DNA of 64,000 nucleotides. Source: CAVONV01 sp963697355. GTDB lineage: Bacteria; Acidobacteriota; Vicinamibacteria; Marinacidobacterales; DATDRI01. Where the stretch lies: contig CAVONV010000028.1 in assembly GCA_963697355.1 (NCBI GenBank), forward strand, positions 62,001 to 126,000, in the 5' to 3' direction. The position numbers and the translations under genes are program-made. The notes under the pieces are model-generated. The model did no database searches. It was given only the letters and a program-made list of their open reading frames with translations, and had not been told where the DNA came from. Of this stretch, positions 1-9,353 are shown one piece after another (the first letter of the stretch is position 1; each line of letters opens with the position of its first letter).

Positions 1-268
1 GAAGACGAATCCGATGTGGTATCCCCGAAGACGTGACAACTCGTCCTCATCGAGGGCACCTACTTCTTGTCCGGCGAAACGAATATGAGCCCGATGTAGG
101 GCGATCCAAGCAGCCCAGAATGTGGAGCAACGTGGACTTGCCCGATCCCGAAGGACCGACCACGGCTACATGCTCGCCGTCCTCGATGTTCAAGCTCACG
201 CCTTTGAGGGCGTGGACGACGGAGCTTCCCATGGGGTAGCTGCGCGTGAGGTCCGACACCTGGATCAT
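1..268 (-). CDS. ABC transporter ATP-binding protein, LolD/MacB type (partial, frameshifted)
   Basis: This is the N-terminal part of an ABC ATPase that would power a MacB/LolE-type permease extracting or exporting substrates across the envelope. The Walker A motif GPSGSGKST lies near residue 39, followed by [14 protein letters not shown], which is typical of the LolD/MacB/FtsE group. The frame is broken near position 78. Past it, another frame reads [26 protein letters not shown], the expected continuation up to the Q-loop, so a one-base error in the run around 76-80 is likely. The start overlaps the stop of the upstream HlyD-type adaptor by 4 nt, which indicates translational coupling. The signature motif, Walker B and any permease lie outside the window. 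Confidence 0.85.
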
Positions 269-1551
269 GATTCCTCCTCGATGACCACGCGGGCTCCGGG
301 TTGGATATCAGGTGAGTCTCTCGAGACAACGACGGTGTCCCCTTCGTCTAGGCCTGCCTCGACTTCGGTGGTGCGCCAGTTTCGAACACCCAGTGTGATC
401 GTTTTTTCTATGAGCTGACCGCCTTCGACGACGAGCACGTTGCTGCCAGGTCCAATAGCACCGGTGGGAATGACCAGCACATTCTCACTCCGGGTGAGAA
501 TGACCTCGATGTCTGCTGAGGTTCCCGGCAAGAGATTCGCAGCCATGGCCGCGTCGTCGAGCTCTGCCTCGATCTCCACGGTGCGGTTTTGCTCCACCAC
601 ATCGAGGACATAGGCCGCTACTCGAACCAACTTCCCTTTGAATTGCTCGCCGCGGCGGGAGTCGACACTCACGCGCACTTCTTGTCCGACCTTGACCCGC
701 TCCGCGTCCATCTCGTCGATGGGGGCCTCCACAAAGGCCGACGTGCGGTCGATGAGATCCATGATGGGTGGGATGGGGACTCCGGGCGGTGCGGGGGTGA
801 TCCACTCCCCTAGCTCCGTACTCATGTCTGCGATCACTCCATCAAAGGGGGCTCGGAGCACGGTCCTTGCGAGCTCTGCTTCAGTCAGTCGTTTCTGAGC
901 ATGGGCTTGGTCCAAACGGGCCCTTCCGGCCCGGCAAGACGCCTGGGAGCGATCCCGCTCGGACCGCCGCCTGTCGACGATCTGATGACTGATCACGCCG
1001 CCTTCGTTGAGGTCCAGCGCTCGTTGGAGCTCTGTTTCGGCGAGCTCAGCGGAAAAGCAGACCTCATCGGCCTGGGCTTCCGCCGTCCGCACGTCCTCGG
1101 TGGCAAGCTCGAAGTGCGCTCGCTGCACGGAGTCTTCGAGCCGAAGCAACAGGTCGCCCTTCTTCACGCGAGATCCTTCGCGAAAAGGAAGCGCCACCAC
1201 GCGGCCGCCGATCTCGGGCGAGAGTCGCGCTCTCAGACGGGCTTTGACGGTCCCGGCGCGGGTGTTGGTGACCGTTTGCTCCACGTCGCCGCGAGTCACT
1301 CGCGCGACCGTCACCGGTACCGGCTTGGGATCGAAAACGGTGAAACGCAAGGCGAGAGCTCCCGCAACGAGCGCGAGGAGAACGAAGAGCCAACGGAGCC
1401 GCCTTTTCTTGTTGCCCGTGCTTTGGGCGTGGTTCGCCAACTCTCTAATCTCATTCACGGAGACTTCGGACGGAGTCTCGTCTCGAGTGGCGGGCATATC
1501 TATGTCGCGCTCCGGTAGCGGTACCAAAGCCTTCGGACCCCTGTGTGACAT
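265..1551 (-). CDS. HlyD/MacA-type periplasmic adaptor (membrane fusion protein)
   Basis: A 428-residue adaptor linking an inner-membrane transporter to an outer-membrane channel. A cytoplasmic N-terminus is followed by one membrane anchor (about residues 54-70, [17 protein letters not shown]). Next come a lipoyl-like half motif ([27 protein letters not shown]), a long alpha-hairpin with heptad-like charged segments (about 140-230), the second lipoyl half ([21 protein letters not shown]) and a beta-barrel domain. The ATG at 1551 is preceded by AAAGGAG at good spacing, which supports this start over an internal Met at residue 19. It lies 19 nt after the SPFH gene and overlaps the ABC ATPase gene, so it belongs to one minus-strand operon. 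The pairing with a LolD/MacB-type ATPase suggests a MacAB-like efflux system with unknown substrate. Confidence 0.93.
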   Translation of the reverse strand: MSHRGPKALVPLPERDIDMPATRDETPSEVSVNEIRELANHAQSTGNKKRRLRWLFVLLALVAGALALRFTVFDPKPVPVTVARVTRGDVEQTVTNTRAGTVKARLRARLSPEIGGRVVALPFREGSRVKKGDLLLRLEDSVQRAHFELATEDVRTAEAQADEVCFSAELAETELQRALDLNEGGVISHQIVDRRRSERDRSQASCRAGRARLDQAHAQKRLTEAELARTVLRAPFDGVIADMSTELGEWITPAPPGVPIPPIMDLIDRTSAFVEAPIDEMDAERVKVGQEVRVSVDSRRGEQFKGKLVRVAAYVLDVVEQNRTVEIEAELDDAAMAANLLPGTSADIEVILTRSENVLVIPTGAIGPGSNVLVVEGGQLIEKTITLGVRNWRTTEVEAGLDEGDTVVVSRDSPDIQPGARVVIEEES

Positions 1552-1570
1552 GATCGGCTCCTTTCAGGCT

Positions 1571-2396
1571 TTACGAGGCTTCCTTGTCATCCTCAGCGGT
1601 TGGGGGTTCTTCTTCACCTTTGTCTGATTCTTTCCCCGTCCCGAGGATCCGGTCGAATGCCGTCAATCCCCCCATGGCCCCCAAGCCCATGGTCTCTACA
1701 GCCGTGCTCGGTACGATGATCATGGAGCCTTTTTGCTTGAGTCCTTCGAAGACCATGTTCATGGCGCGAAGGTGAAGTGCCGCCTGATTGTGCTTGTAGT
1801 GCTCGGAAGCTTCGGCGAACTTCTCGGCAATCTCCGTCTCTGCAGTGGCGAGGATGATTCGAGATTGGCGCTCTCGTTCCGCTTGGGCTTGGCGGCTCAT
1901 GGCATCCTCGAGGGCCTTTGGAATGATGATGTCTCTGAATCTCGACGGACTGAACCGTGATGCCCCAAACGTTGGTCTTGGCGTCGAGAACTTGCTGGAT
2001 TTCCTTCCCAAGCCGCTCGCGATGAGAGAGCATGTCGGCTAACTCGTGCTTACCGATCGCGTCTCTCAGGCCTGTTTGCGCGGAAAGGGTCACCGCGTCA
2101 ATGAAGTCTTCGACCTCGAGTACCGATTTCTCAGCATCCCACACCATCCAGAATGCGATGGCATCTACATTGACGGGAACCGTATCTCGGGTCAGGGTGG
2201 TCTCCGCCTTGAAGTCTGTGACCCGGATCCTTTGGTCTACGTAGTTGGAGACCTTGTCGATGACCGGCAACATGAAGAAAAGGCCGGAGCCTCGGAGCCC
2301 TCGAAAACTACCGAAGCGCAGCATGACCGCCTTCTCCCATTGGTACGCCATCTGGAGACAAGGGGAGACGAGTCCGGCCACGACCACTGCGGTCAC
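1571..2396 (-). CDS. SPFH/Band 7 domain protein (slipin/stomatin-like), frameshifted
   Basis: A membrane-anchored SPFH protein, a family that scaffolds membrane microdomains and often associates with proteases or transporters. The first part reads as a hydrophobic anchor, then EKAVMLRFGSFRGLRGSG and a core containing RIRVTDFKAETTLTRDTVPVNVDA, characteristic of slipins. Near 1940 the frame shifts (VEIQRHHHS against the expected RDIIIPKALEDAMSRQAQAE). After the shift the usual coiled coil (QAERERQSRIILATAETEIAEKF) and an acidic tail follow. The start is uncertain. The GTG at 2396 has no good ribosome site, and an ATG near 2458 is in a different frame, so the N-terminus may hold a second indel. 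It lies between a small membrane protein and the HlyD adaptor in the same operon. Confidence 0.85.
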
Positions 2397-2410
2397 GAGG
2401 ATCGCGACTA

Positions 2411-2702
2411 TCAGGGCGGTGTCGGAGGTAGACCGCCAATCCCGCCATTGTGGCCATGATCAATGCCGATTCCCATATCTGAGAGACAGCGGAGCGTGAC
2501 GGCCAAGACGAGGGCTGTGGCGAGCATCGTGATGACCACTTGGAGGTCGAAGGGATAGATCGTCAAATGGAGGACGAGGCCCACGAGACACATCGCGAGT
2601 AAGACCATACATGTTGATGGGACCAAAGCGGAAGTCGGCGCGAAAACTCGTTGCGAATCGTTCCAGCGCTCCGAGTCCGAACTGAGCACTTTGCTTTTTC
2701 AT
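2411..2702 (-). CDS. Small integral membrane protein of unknown function (frameshifted)
   Basis: A protein of about 96 residues with two predicted membrane segments, LLAMCLVGLVLHLTIY and VITMLATALVLAVTLRCL, preceded by a soluble stretch starting MKKQSAQFGLGALERFA. The two halves are in different frames. The first frame loses sense after NMYGL near 2605 and the second picks up at VLLAMCLVGL, implying a one-base indel. The ATG at 2702 follows a strong AAAGGAG, although with short spacing. The gene lies between the GntR regulator and the SPFH gene, so it probably acts with the latter at the membrane. I do not recognise a family. Confidence 0.6.
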
Positions 2703-2717
2703 GGCTCCTTTCCTTTC

Positions 2718-3096
2718 TCAGCGGTTCTTCCGCTGCTCGAGGTTCTCCAAAATGTCGTCGAGAATAAATCCGTGAGAGGAGGCCCGAGACAAGAAACTCC
2801 TGACATATCTCATCAAGGATGCGTCGCCGTTCTACGTCGTCCTGCTCGACCTTCTTTTGACCCACGAACGTGCCCGAGCCCATATGCGTCTCCACGAGTC
2901 CCGTGAGCTCGAGCTCCGTGTAAGCCCGGCTCACCGTGTTGGGATTGACGGAGAGATCCACTGCAAGCTGGCGTACTGTGGGGAGGCGGTTGCCCGGCTC
3001 CAGTCTGCCGGTGGCCATGGCGCTTTTCACCTGGTCGATGATTTGCCGGTAGAACGGCACCCCACTCTTCAGGTCGAGGTGAATCTTCATGGACAC
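2718..3096 (-). CDS. GntR family transcriptional regulator, YtrA subfamily
   Basis: A short repressor of about 125 residues with an N-terminal winged helix (VPFYRQIIDQVKSAMATGRL, then LPTVRQLAVDLSVNPNTVSRAYTELE) and only a brief C-terminal helical tail, as in the YtrA subfamily that controls ABC transporter operons. Near 2785 the frame slips. In the alternative frame the protein ends ASSHGFILDDILENLEQRKNR, stopping at 2718, which fits the family's short tail better than the uncorrected reading through to 2563. GTG at 3096 follows AAAGGAGG by 6 nt; ATG at 3090 is the alternative start. As the first gene of the operon, with palindromes at its promoter, it probably represses its own transcription and that of the membrane/SPFH/HlyD/ABC genes. 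Confidence 0.85.
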
Positions 3097-3120
3097 CGGC
3101 AGCCTCCTTTCATCAATGTC

Positions 3121-3181
3121 CTAGTGTAACGGTTCACTATTGTTCTAGTGTATTAATACAATTATGAGTGACTTCTGTCAA
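3121..3181 (-). promoter_or_regulatory. Promoter and palindromic operators of the GntR-SPFH-ABC operon
   Basis: On the minus strand TTGACA (3176-3181) and TATTAA (3153-3158) are separated by 17 bp, a near-consensus sigma-70 promoter. The -10 box sits inside a perfect 12-bp palindrome TGTATTAATACA (3149-3160). Just downstream, around the expected start of transcription, an inverted repeat CACTA-N6-TAGTG occupies 3135-3150, and CTAGTGTA is directly repeated at 3121 and 3145. This is the arrangement expected for autorepression by the GntR protein encoded next. Confidence 0.75.
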
Positions 3182-3229
3182 GTGTTTTTGGAAAAAAACG
3201 CAACCGGGCTAAGGCATGACTGGCGGAAG

Positions 3230-3445
3230 TCGACCCCACGGACAGAGGCCTGACCGTGCCGAGCCCTTTGTTGGGAATGACTTAAGAGGGTCCGGCCTCT
3301 GTGTCTTGAGTTTTCCACAGTTTTCGAACGCCCGGGGCCAGACCCGATTCCGAACGCGTCGGTCGTGGGTCGGCCTTCGGCAGAGAGGCCAAGGAGGGTC
3401 AGGCCTCCGCGCGTGGGTCTACTTTTGCAGTGAGGCCTGACCCTA
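3230..3445. repeat. REP-like nested inverted repeats downstream of the DUF5916 gene
   Basis: The 345-bp gap between the GntR promoter and the DUF5916 gene holds no convincing gene. It contains two hairpins built from the same core. GGGTCAGGCCTC (3396-3407) pairs perfectly with GAGGCCTGACCC (3432-3443). An imperfect pair, GACAGAGGCCTGACC near 3240 and GGGTCCGGCCTCTGTGTC near 3288, lies upstream. The right-hand hairpin overlaps the DUF5916 stop codon on the minus strand and could also act as a terminator, but no T-run follows. The repeated core AGGCCTGACC suggests a dispersed REP family. Confidence 0.6.
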
Positions 3446-5798
3446 CAGGCGGAAGAGGCGGGTGACCTTGACTACCAGGCTTCGGTTCTCGAGCTGGGGA
3501 AAGCCGCCTAGCGTCGTATCCCGCCCGTCACTGTAGACGACGAAGATGTCGCTCCCGGGCCGGTACTCCCAGCGGAAGCGGACATTCGTCGAGAAAGAGT
3601 TGTTGGACGTGTTGTACTGGAGGAGCGCTCCGACGAAGGAACGGGGTGAAAACATGTAGTCCGCGCGAAGACGAAGAAGAGTCGTTGTGAAACTAGCCCT
3701 GGACCAAGTCAATCCAGTTTTGAGAAATCCTCGGTTCGAGCGTGAACTGGCGCGTCATCTCGAAGCGGCCGAAATAACTGATCTCCTTTCGGTTCCCGTT
3801 GAAAAAGCTTCCGTGTTGGAAACTCACGAAACCCGACATGGGCCGTTGCGGGCCGAAACCGGTAGGTATATCGGAGGTTCTGGAAGTCGTAGCCACCGAT
3901 CGGTAAGAAGACGTCATCAGCTATCTCGAACTCTTCAGCGAGGTACTCGTAGTTCCGAGTGTACTCGACAGCGAAAGAAATCGCCGTTTTCGAGGTCGGT
4001 CCGAAACTCGAGCTGACCTTCGCTGGGTTTCGACGTAGACCACGAGTGTTCGCGACGTGGTCGTATTTACCTTCGAAGTTGAACTTTCGAACGGCCGGGA
4101 TGGACGTTGCCCGTGGACTGAATCGGAGCTCGGCGGACGTTTTTCGAATGTCTTGACGTCGCAGGAACCCCACTTCCGGCTTGAAGTTCTCTCCAATCTT
4201 CAGGTGCTCGAGCTCGACGCCGTAGCGATCTCCGCCGTAGCGTACGCTCCCCAAGTAGCTCGTGTCTCCTTCGTTGAGACCGGATGTCCACGTGCGTGCC
4301 CAGTAGGTATTGATATCGAGGTTTTGGAAGAACGTGAAGTTGCCGTCGACCCCGAAGAGTGTGTTCGAACCGTTGGAGCCCCCGATGTCCTCGTCGAAAG
4401 TCTCCGAACGGTAGGTGGAGATGAAGCCGATGTTGCTCCGCCGGAGGATGTCTCGTTTCACTCGGGCGACGGCGAAGTTGGTCGTGGGAACACCCGTATC
4501 CACGAGGTCATCCGGTCTGCATCGCGAGTGTCCCAACGGTGAACTTCCCGGTGCGTCCCGTTAGCCGTCCGCCAAAATTGATGGGAACACCGTAGCTCGT
4601 CGTCGAGCCCGATTCGACGGCTAAAGAACATGATGGGCATGTCCGATTGCCCACCACCCCCGCCGCCGCGACGAGTCGTTCGGCCACCGAAATTGAAAAT
4701 GCCTTGGCCCTCGAGGAAAAACTCACGCTTTTCGGGAAAGAACAAGGCTGAACCGAGTCAGATTCACCTGCTGCTCGTCGTTCTCGACTTGGGCGAAATC
4801 CGTGTTGTAGGTGAAGTCGAAAATGAGGCTGCGGGTCACCCCGTACTTGACGTCGAAACCGGCGTCGCCGTCGAGGTCGTTGGAGAAGGGATCGTCGGCG
4901 GTCAAGTCCGTTCTCACGCCCGCGGTTGCGTAAGGCTTGAGCTTCGAGATTGAGCGAGCGTGCAGGCGGTTCGATGCCGACGAGCGTAGCGGCTTGCGAA
5001 AGCTTGAGGAGTCCGCCCTGCCCGAAAAGCGGCAGCAATGGGCGTGAGATAGCTGCACTCGTTTTTCCACCGAACGATGCGCCGAAAGTTGATGCCCCAG
5101 ATTTGTGAGGTTCCGGGTTTGTACCGAAGCGACTTGAAAGGAAGCACCATTTCCACGGTCCAGCCCTCGGGAAAGCGACCGGTTTTCACGTCCCAGACCG
5201 TGTTCCAGTCACTGTTGGTGTTCCGCTCGTCCGTCACTTGCGCGTCGTAGAGCCCGCCGAGTGGATTGGTGTGGAACAGGAATCCGTTCCGGCGGTCGTA
5301 GAAGGTGTCCAGAATGACGGCGAAGTTATCGTTGTTGAAGATGTTACGGTTGTCCCGCCGCATCTCGTTCGCCACGATACGTTCGGGATGGCTGTCCCAA
5401 CAGCGGGCGGCGACGTATACGTTGTCCTTGTCGAAGAACACCCAGACCTCGGTGCGTTCCGTGGCCGGCTCGCCTTCTCGAGGCTCTTGCTGAATAAACC
5501 CATCGATGGAAGGGATACGTCGATAAGCGCTTTCCTCGAGTTTGCCGTCCACCACGAGTGGGTCGGACAGTCGTATCGCGCGCAAGGTAACGCCTCCGCG
5601 ATCGTCTCGGGAGACGATGTCTGGGGGGGCGGGCGCCGGCGGGCCATCGATGGAGCCCTCGGGGAGCTCCAACGGTTCTAGGACGGCGTCGTCAATCGCG
5701 TCAACCGCATATGCGGAGTCTTGTGCGGAAAGAGGAATGACGGCCAAGGTGAGAACACAGACCAACACCGATACGACCGCGCTTTTCCACTGGTGCAT
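3443..5798 (-). pseudogene. CBM9-like / DUF5916 outer-membrane beta-barrel protein, multiply frameshifted
   Basis: The intact N-terminal part (5798 to about 5050) has a signal peptide (VVSVLVCVLTLAVIPLSAQ), then a carbohydrate-binding family 9-like domain with DPLVVDGKLEESAY, VWVFFDKDNVYVAARCWDS and DAQVTDERNTNSDWN. The remainder is a DUF5916 barrel rich in alternating aromatic strands, ending GSDIFVVYSDGRD and LVVKVTRLFRL. The reading frame changes about seven times (near 5030, 4935, 4735, 4520, 3860 and 3700, among others), yet family-like sequence resumes each time. Genuine decay and clustered sequence errors both fit; errors seem likelier because no in-frame stops were seen between the breaks. 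The role in the family is unclear; an outer-membrane location is inferred. Confidence 0.75.
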
Positions 5799-6002
5799 CT
5801 AATGGTTCTTTTGACTCGACGGGCCGGTCTTCAGCCAATATCGCGCGGCTCTTCTCGAGTCAGCCTTGTCGAATGGAAAGTCTCTAAACTTCTGAATATA
5901 AATGATTCGAGGCCCGCGCCCAAAAAAATCTGGCCTCGAACTCGAAACGCCCAGATAACAGTCTCGCAAAGATATCGAGCTGGGTCAAATGAATCATTCG
6001 AC

Positions 6003-6054
6003 GTGGGGGCTGTCCCCGGCTCACTGCGGCTGGAAGAAAGAGGACCGTCCCCAC
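6003..6054. repeat. Inverted repeat GTGGGG...CCCCAC between DUF5916 and MFS genes
   Basis: The 260-bp gap 5799-6058 contains no plausible gene. Near the MFS stop codon, GTGGGGG (6003-6009) and GACCGTCCCCAC (6043-6054) form an inverted repeat, with a further GTCCCC inside. It may be a transcription stop for the MFS gene on the minus strand or a small REP-like element. No T-tract was seen. Confidence 0.4.
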
Positions 6055-6058
6055 TTCT

Positions 6059-7336
6059 TCATTTCGCTGTCACTTTTTGGACTCGCCACGTGACCCACAA
6101 GGCCCAAAGGAAACCGGGGATGAGTGTCACTCCTGCCATTCGTTGCAGTATTCCCGAGATGCCCACCGGCGTTTGGTCTAGAGCCCAGCCGGCCGTAGCC
6201 GCACTAATGGCCATTGCGAGCGTCATGAAGGCGAACTCCGTGGAGAATACGCGGCCCCGCACTTTGTTCGGCACGAGGTGAAGGAGGAGCTGAGTGGAAA
6301 ACACCCAAATCATTCCACCGCCCACCGCCCGCAGGGTCGCACCGAGGAGGACGATGCTGAGGCTTGCCAAGGACGACGTGATGAGCAATCCCGCCGCCAT
6401 CGCGACGTAGGCAAGCATCAACGCCACCCGCATGGGTCGATCTCTATCTCCTGTGAATCGCCTCGCGAGGATAGGACCGATGCCCGAGCCCACGCCGACA
6501 AAGGCGTACATCAGTCCAAGACTGATGCCGCCGCCTTTGCCGAGGACGAAGACATCCTTGGCGATGGAGACTTGGATCACGTCGAACGCTCCGGCAACGA
6601 AGAGCGTCAACGCGGCTTTGTGAAGAGAAATGACGAGAATGTCAGCGTGTTGCTTGAGATAGCGTAACCCCTCGAGGTATTGACGCAAGGCTTCCGCGAG
6701 GGACCCATCGTTCTCGTGCATGTGCTCCGCTCGATAGTGGATACGAGTGATGAAGAAAGCGGACAAGACAAAGGTCAACGAATCGATGACGAAGGCGGGG
6801 TAAACGCCCCATCCGCCTGCCACCAGCCCTCCCATCGCGGCTCCAAACGCGAGCATGACAGACCATGTGGCGGAGGTGAGTGCGTTGGCGGCACCGAGCT
6901 CTTGGCGGGAGACGATGTCGGGCAAAATGGCGTTGCGAGTCGGGAAGAAAAACCCTGTGAGGGCGAGCTGCAGGGCCGTAAGTGCATAAAGTGCCCAGAC
7001 TTGCTCTTCCGTACGTACGAGAAGGAACCCTAAGACGATAACGGCTCGTATTACATCAGTGAGGATGAGCAACGTCTTTCGGTTGTATCGGTCGGCGGCA
7101 ACTCCGGCGAACGGGCTCACGAGGAAGGGGGCGAGCATTCGCACCACGAACAAACCCCCGATGGCCACGCCGGAACCGGTGAGCTGGGCAACCAGCGACG
7201 CCGATGCAATGAGATTGAACCAATCGCCGAAAAGACTGGTGATCTGTCCGTACCAAAGTTGGCGAAAATTCCGGTTGCTACGGATGAGCTCGAGATAGCC
7301 GGTCGGGCGTGGTGTGTCGTGTCCGGGAGCATTCAT
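6059..7336 (-). CDS. MFS exporter (MFS_3/enterobactin-exporter-like)
   Basis: A 425-residue major facilitator with about 12 hydrophobic segments. It opens with SNRNFRQLWYGQITSLFGDWFN, the usual start of the MFS_3/EntS-like group, and has the loop 2-3 motif GVAADRYNRKTLLI, a variant of the GxLaDrxGrk signature. VRGRVFSTEFAFMTLAMAI is the matching motif in the second half. I prefer the Met at 7336 (MNAPGHDTP) to the in-frame Met at 7372, because the 12 extra residues are not family-like. It is a proton-coupled efflux protein of unknown substrate, divergent from the MazG-like gene across a 110-bp gap. Confidence 0.92.
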   Translation of the reverse strand: MNAPGHDTPRPTGYLELIRSNRNFRQLWYGQITSLFGDWFNLIASASLVAQLTGSGVAIGGLFVVRMLAPFLVSPFAGVAADRYNRKTLLILTDVIRAVIVLGFLLVRTEEQVWALYALTALQLALTGFFFPTRNAILPDIVSRQELGAANALTSATWSVMLAFGAAMGGLVAGGWGVYPAFVIDSLTFVLSAFFITRIHYRAEHMHENDGSLAEALRQYLEGLRYLKQHADILVISLHKAALTLFVAGAFDVIQVSIAKDVFVLGKGGGISLGLMYAFVGVGSGIGPILARRFTGDRDRPMRVALMLAYVAMAAGLLITSSLASLSIVLLGATLRAVGGGMIWVFSTQLLLHLVPNKVRGRVFSTEFAFMTLAMAISAATAGWALDQTPVGISGILQRMAGVTLIPGFLWALWVTWRVQKVTAK

Positions 7337-7446
7337 GGTTTCATTCTTTTTCTCGAGAAAGAAGATCGTCATTCTATGGACCCGGCTTCGAGATGCAAAC
7401 CTCGTGCGGTGCGGTATATAAACAACCGTGTCGGAGGAACCTTTAG

Positions 7447-7785
7447 ATGCAGGAATTGGTGAAGCGACTCCGCCTCTTTGCAGAAGCCAGAGACTGGGAG
7501 CAATTTCACTCCCCTAAGAATCTTGCGATGGCGCTTGCGGTCGAAGTGGCCGAGATCGTCGAGCACTTTCAGTGGCTCACCGAAGAAGAGAGCCGCGGTC
7601 TCGGCGAAGACAAACGGGCAGAGCTCGCCGACGAGATCGGTGACGTCATGATTTATCTCGTGAACCTCTCCGACAAACTTGGGGTCGATCCCCTTCGAGC
7701 GGCAGCAGAAAAGCTAGAGAAGAACGAGAAGAAATACCCGGTCGGCCTCGTAAAGGGAAAATCACAGAAATATACGGAATACTGA
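7447..7785 (+). CDS. MazG-like nucleotide pyrophosphohydrolase (dCTPase/RS21-C6 type)
   Basis: A 112-residue all-alpha NTP pyrophosphatase. The metal-binding motifs are visible as EVAE in ALAVEVAEIVEHFQWL (residues about 30-45) and EIGDV in LADEIGDVMIYLVNLSDKLG (about 61-80), which coordinate magnesium in this family. The length matches single-domain house-cleaning enzymes that hydrolyse non-canonical or excess (d)NTPs to monophosphates. GGAGG precedes the ATG by 9 nt. The SpoIIE-type phosphatase gene starts 2 nt after the stop, so the two are co-transcribed, though no functional link is evident. Confidence 0.9.
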   Translation: MQELVKRLRLFAEARDWEQFHSPKNLAMALAVEVAEIVEHFQWLTEEESRGLGEDKRAELADEIGDVMIYLVNLSDKLGVDPLRAAAEKLEKNEKKYPVGLVKGKSQKYTEY

Positions 7786-7787
7786 TC

Positions 7788-9335
7788 GTGAACGAGATCG
7801 ATCGAATCAACCGAGCCGGGGTGACTTTCAAGATCGTTCTCCTCTCGGCCTTGCTCATTCTCTTCAATTTTGTGCCGGAATACTTCGGCATCCTCCTATC
7901 GGCTGGAGAAGATGTCGTCATTCTTACTCCCGCCCATCTGGGACTTCGCCTGCCCGTATCCCTGTTGAACCTCTGGTGGATGCTCTCCTTGGTCCAGCAT
8001 ATTTTTCTGCTGCGAAATGGCAGGTGGACACGAGAGACCCGTTGGATGGAGTTTGGTCTGGGCCTGTACGGCGCGTGGATCCTCTGGTGGAGCTTGAGAG
8101 AAAACGGGGACTTCTTTCGGAGGGGAATTCAAATCTCCGGAATGCCTACTCGGCAAATTGGCCACACCATAGGAAGGATCATTCAACTATCCTTTGCCAT
8201 CGCGCTCGTGGCCACGCTCGTGGCCTCGGTTCGGAGATACCGGGCCTTGGGAGTCGATCATGCCGCTTTACTCACGACAGCCGCGGCGAGGACTGTCGGG
8301 GGACAGCGATGGGGAGATTTCGAAAAGAATCTCCGCAGGGACCTGAAGGATGTCTACCAGTTCTATCTCGACGACGAGGAGAGAGAGCGGCTCTCCAAGA
8401 TGGGTGCCTTCAGCAGGTGGGCGCATCTCATCGTGTGGGTGTTCAAGAGTATGTACCACAAGCTCACGCCCGCGAGACGGATTCTGCTGCTCGTCGCCTT
8501 CATCATCTCCACCGTGAGCATCGACATCGGAGCGGGCAATCTCAACGTGAGATCACTGGGCTTTGTCCTACTCCTCGTCATTCTACTTCTCGAGCTCAAG
8601 GACAAGCTGGTGGCGACAGACGAACTGGCGGTCGGCCGGGCGGTTCAGATAGCCATGTTGCCGCGCGAGAATCCCGTAGTGTCGGGGTGGGAGATCTGGT
8701 TGTACACCCATCCGGCCAACGAAGTCGGTGGCGACCTCGTGGATTACATCGAAATGGACAATGATCGGTGGGGCATTGCCATCGGGGACGTCGCCGGCAA
8801 GGGGCTGGGTGCGGCCCTGCTCATGTCCAAGCTCCAAGCGACCTTGAGAGCACTGGCGCCCGGTTTCGAGGAGCTCTCTGATTTAGGAAGGACTGTCAAC
8901 CGGATCATTTATCGAGATGGGCTCAGGAACCGTTTTGCATCGATGATCTACATCGAGCTCGGGCCGGACTCGGGGAAGCTCCGACTCTTGAATGCAGGCC
9001 ACCTACCTCCGCTCATCTTGCGAACCGACACGATCGAGGAACTGCCTCGTGGCGGGGCGGCTTATGGCCTTCTCACCGAAATGACCTACCAAGAGCAAGG
9101 TGTCGAGCTCGGAAAAGGAGACCTTCTGGTTGCCTACTCGGATGGATTGTCCGAGGCCATTAGCCCCGAAGGCGAGTTCTTCGGTGATGCACGTTTGGTC
9201 CAGCTCCTATCGGGCTTGAAAGATCTCCCGGTCGAGTCTATTGGCGAACGCGTCCTTTCCGACGTCGACAAATTCATAGGCGACGCCCCCCCCTTCGATG
9301 ACCTTTCGTTAGTCCTGCTGAAGCGAACGCGTTGA
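7788..9335 (+). CDS. Membrane-anchored PP2C/SpoIIE-type serine phosphatase (RsbU-like)
   Basis: A 515-residue protein with N-terminal membrane helices (IVLLSALLILFNFVP, LLNLWWMLSLVQHIFLL, LSFAIALVATLVASV), a second hydrophobic pair near residues 225-265, and a C-terminal SpoIIE domain from about residue 285. Metal-binding acidic motifs include EVGGDLVDYIE, GIAIGDVAGKGLGAALLM and the late YSDGLSEA and PPFDDLSLVLLKR, all as expected for active PP2C phosphatases. Such enzymes dephosphorylate anti-sigma antagonists in partner-switching cascades. No STAS or RsbW-like gene is adjacent, so the target must lie elsewhere. The GTG start at 7788 is fixed by coupling to the upstream stop. Confidence 0.92.
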   Translation: MNEIDRINRAGVTFKIVLLSALLILFNFVPEYFGILLSAGEDVVILTPAHLGLRLPVSLLNLWWMLSLVQHIFLLRNGRWTRETRWMEFGLGLYGAWILWWSLRENGDFFRRGIQISGMPTRQIGHTIGRIIQLSFAIALVATLVASVRRYRALGVDHAALLTTAAARTVGGQRWGDFEKNLRRDLKDVYQFYLDDEERERLSKMGAFSRWAHLIVWVFKSMYHKLTPARRILLLVAFIISTVSIDIGAGNLNVRSLGFVLLLVILLLELKDKLVATDELAVGRAVQIAMLPRENPVVSGWEIWLYTHPANEVGGDLVDYIEMDNDRWGIAIGDVAGKGLGAALLMSKLQATLRALAPGFEELSDLGRTVNRIIYRDGLRNRFASMIYIELGPDSGKLRLLNAGHLPPLILRTDTIEELPRGGAAYGLLTEMTYQEQGVELGKGDLLVAYSDGLSEAISPEGEFFGDARLVQLLSGLKDLPVESIGERVLSDVDKFIGDAPPFDDLSLVLLKRTR

Positions 9336-9353
9336 TCTGCGCTTCTTGAATTC

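Noticed and set aside
901..1518. Long open frame on the plus strand opposite the HlyD adaptor
   Set aside because: It is an antisense shadow of a well-supported gene and has no family-like sequence.
8583..8837. Antisense frame inside the SpoIIE phosphatase gene
   Set aside because: Shadow of the coding strand without independent signals.
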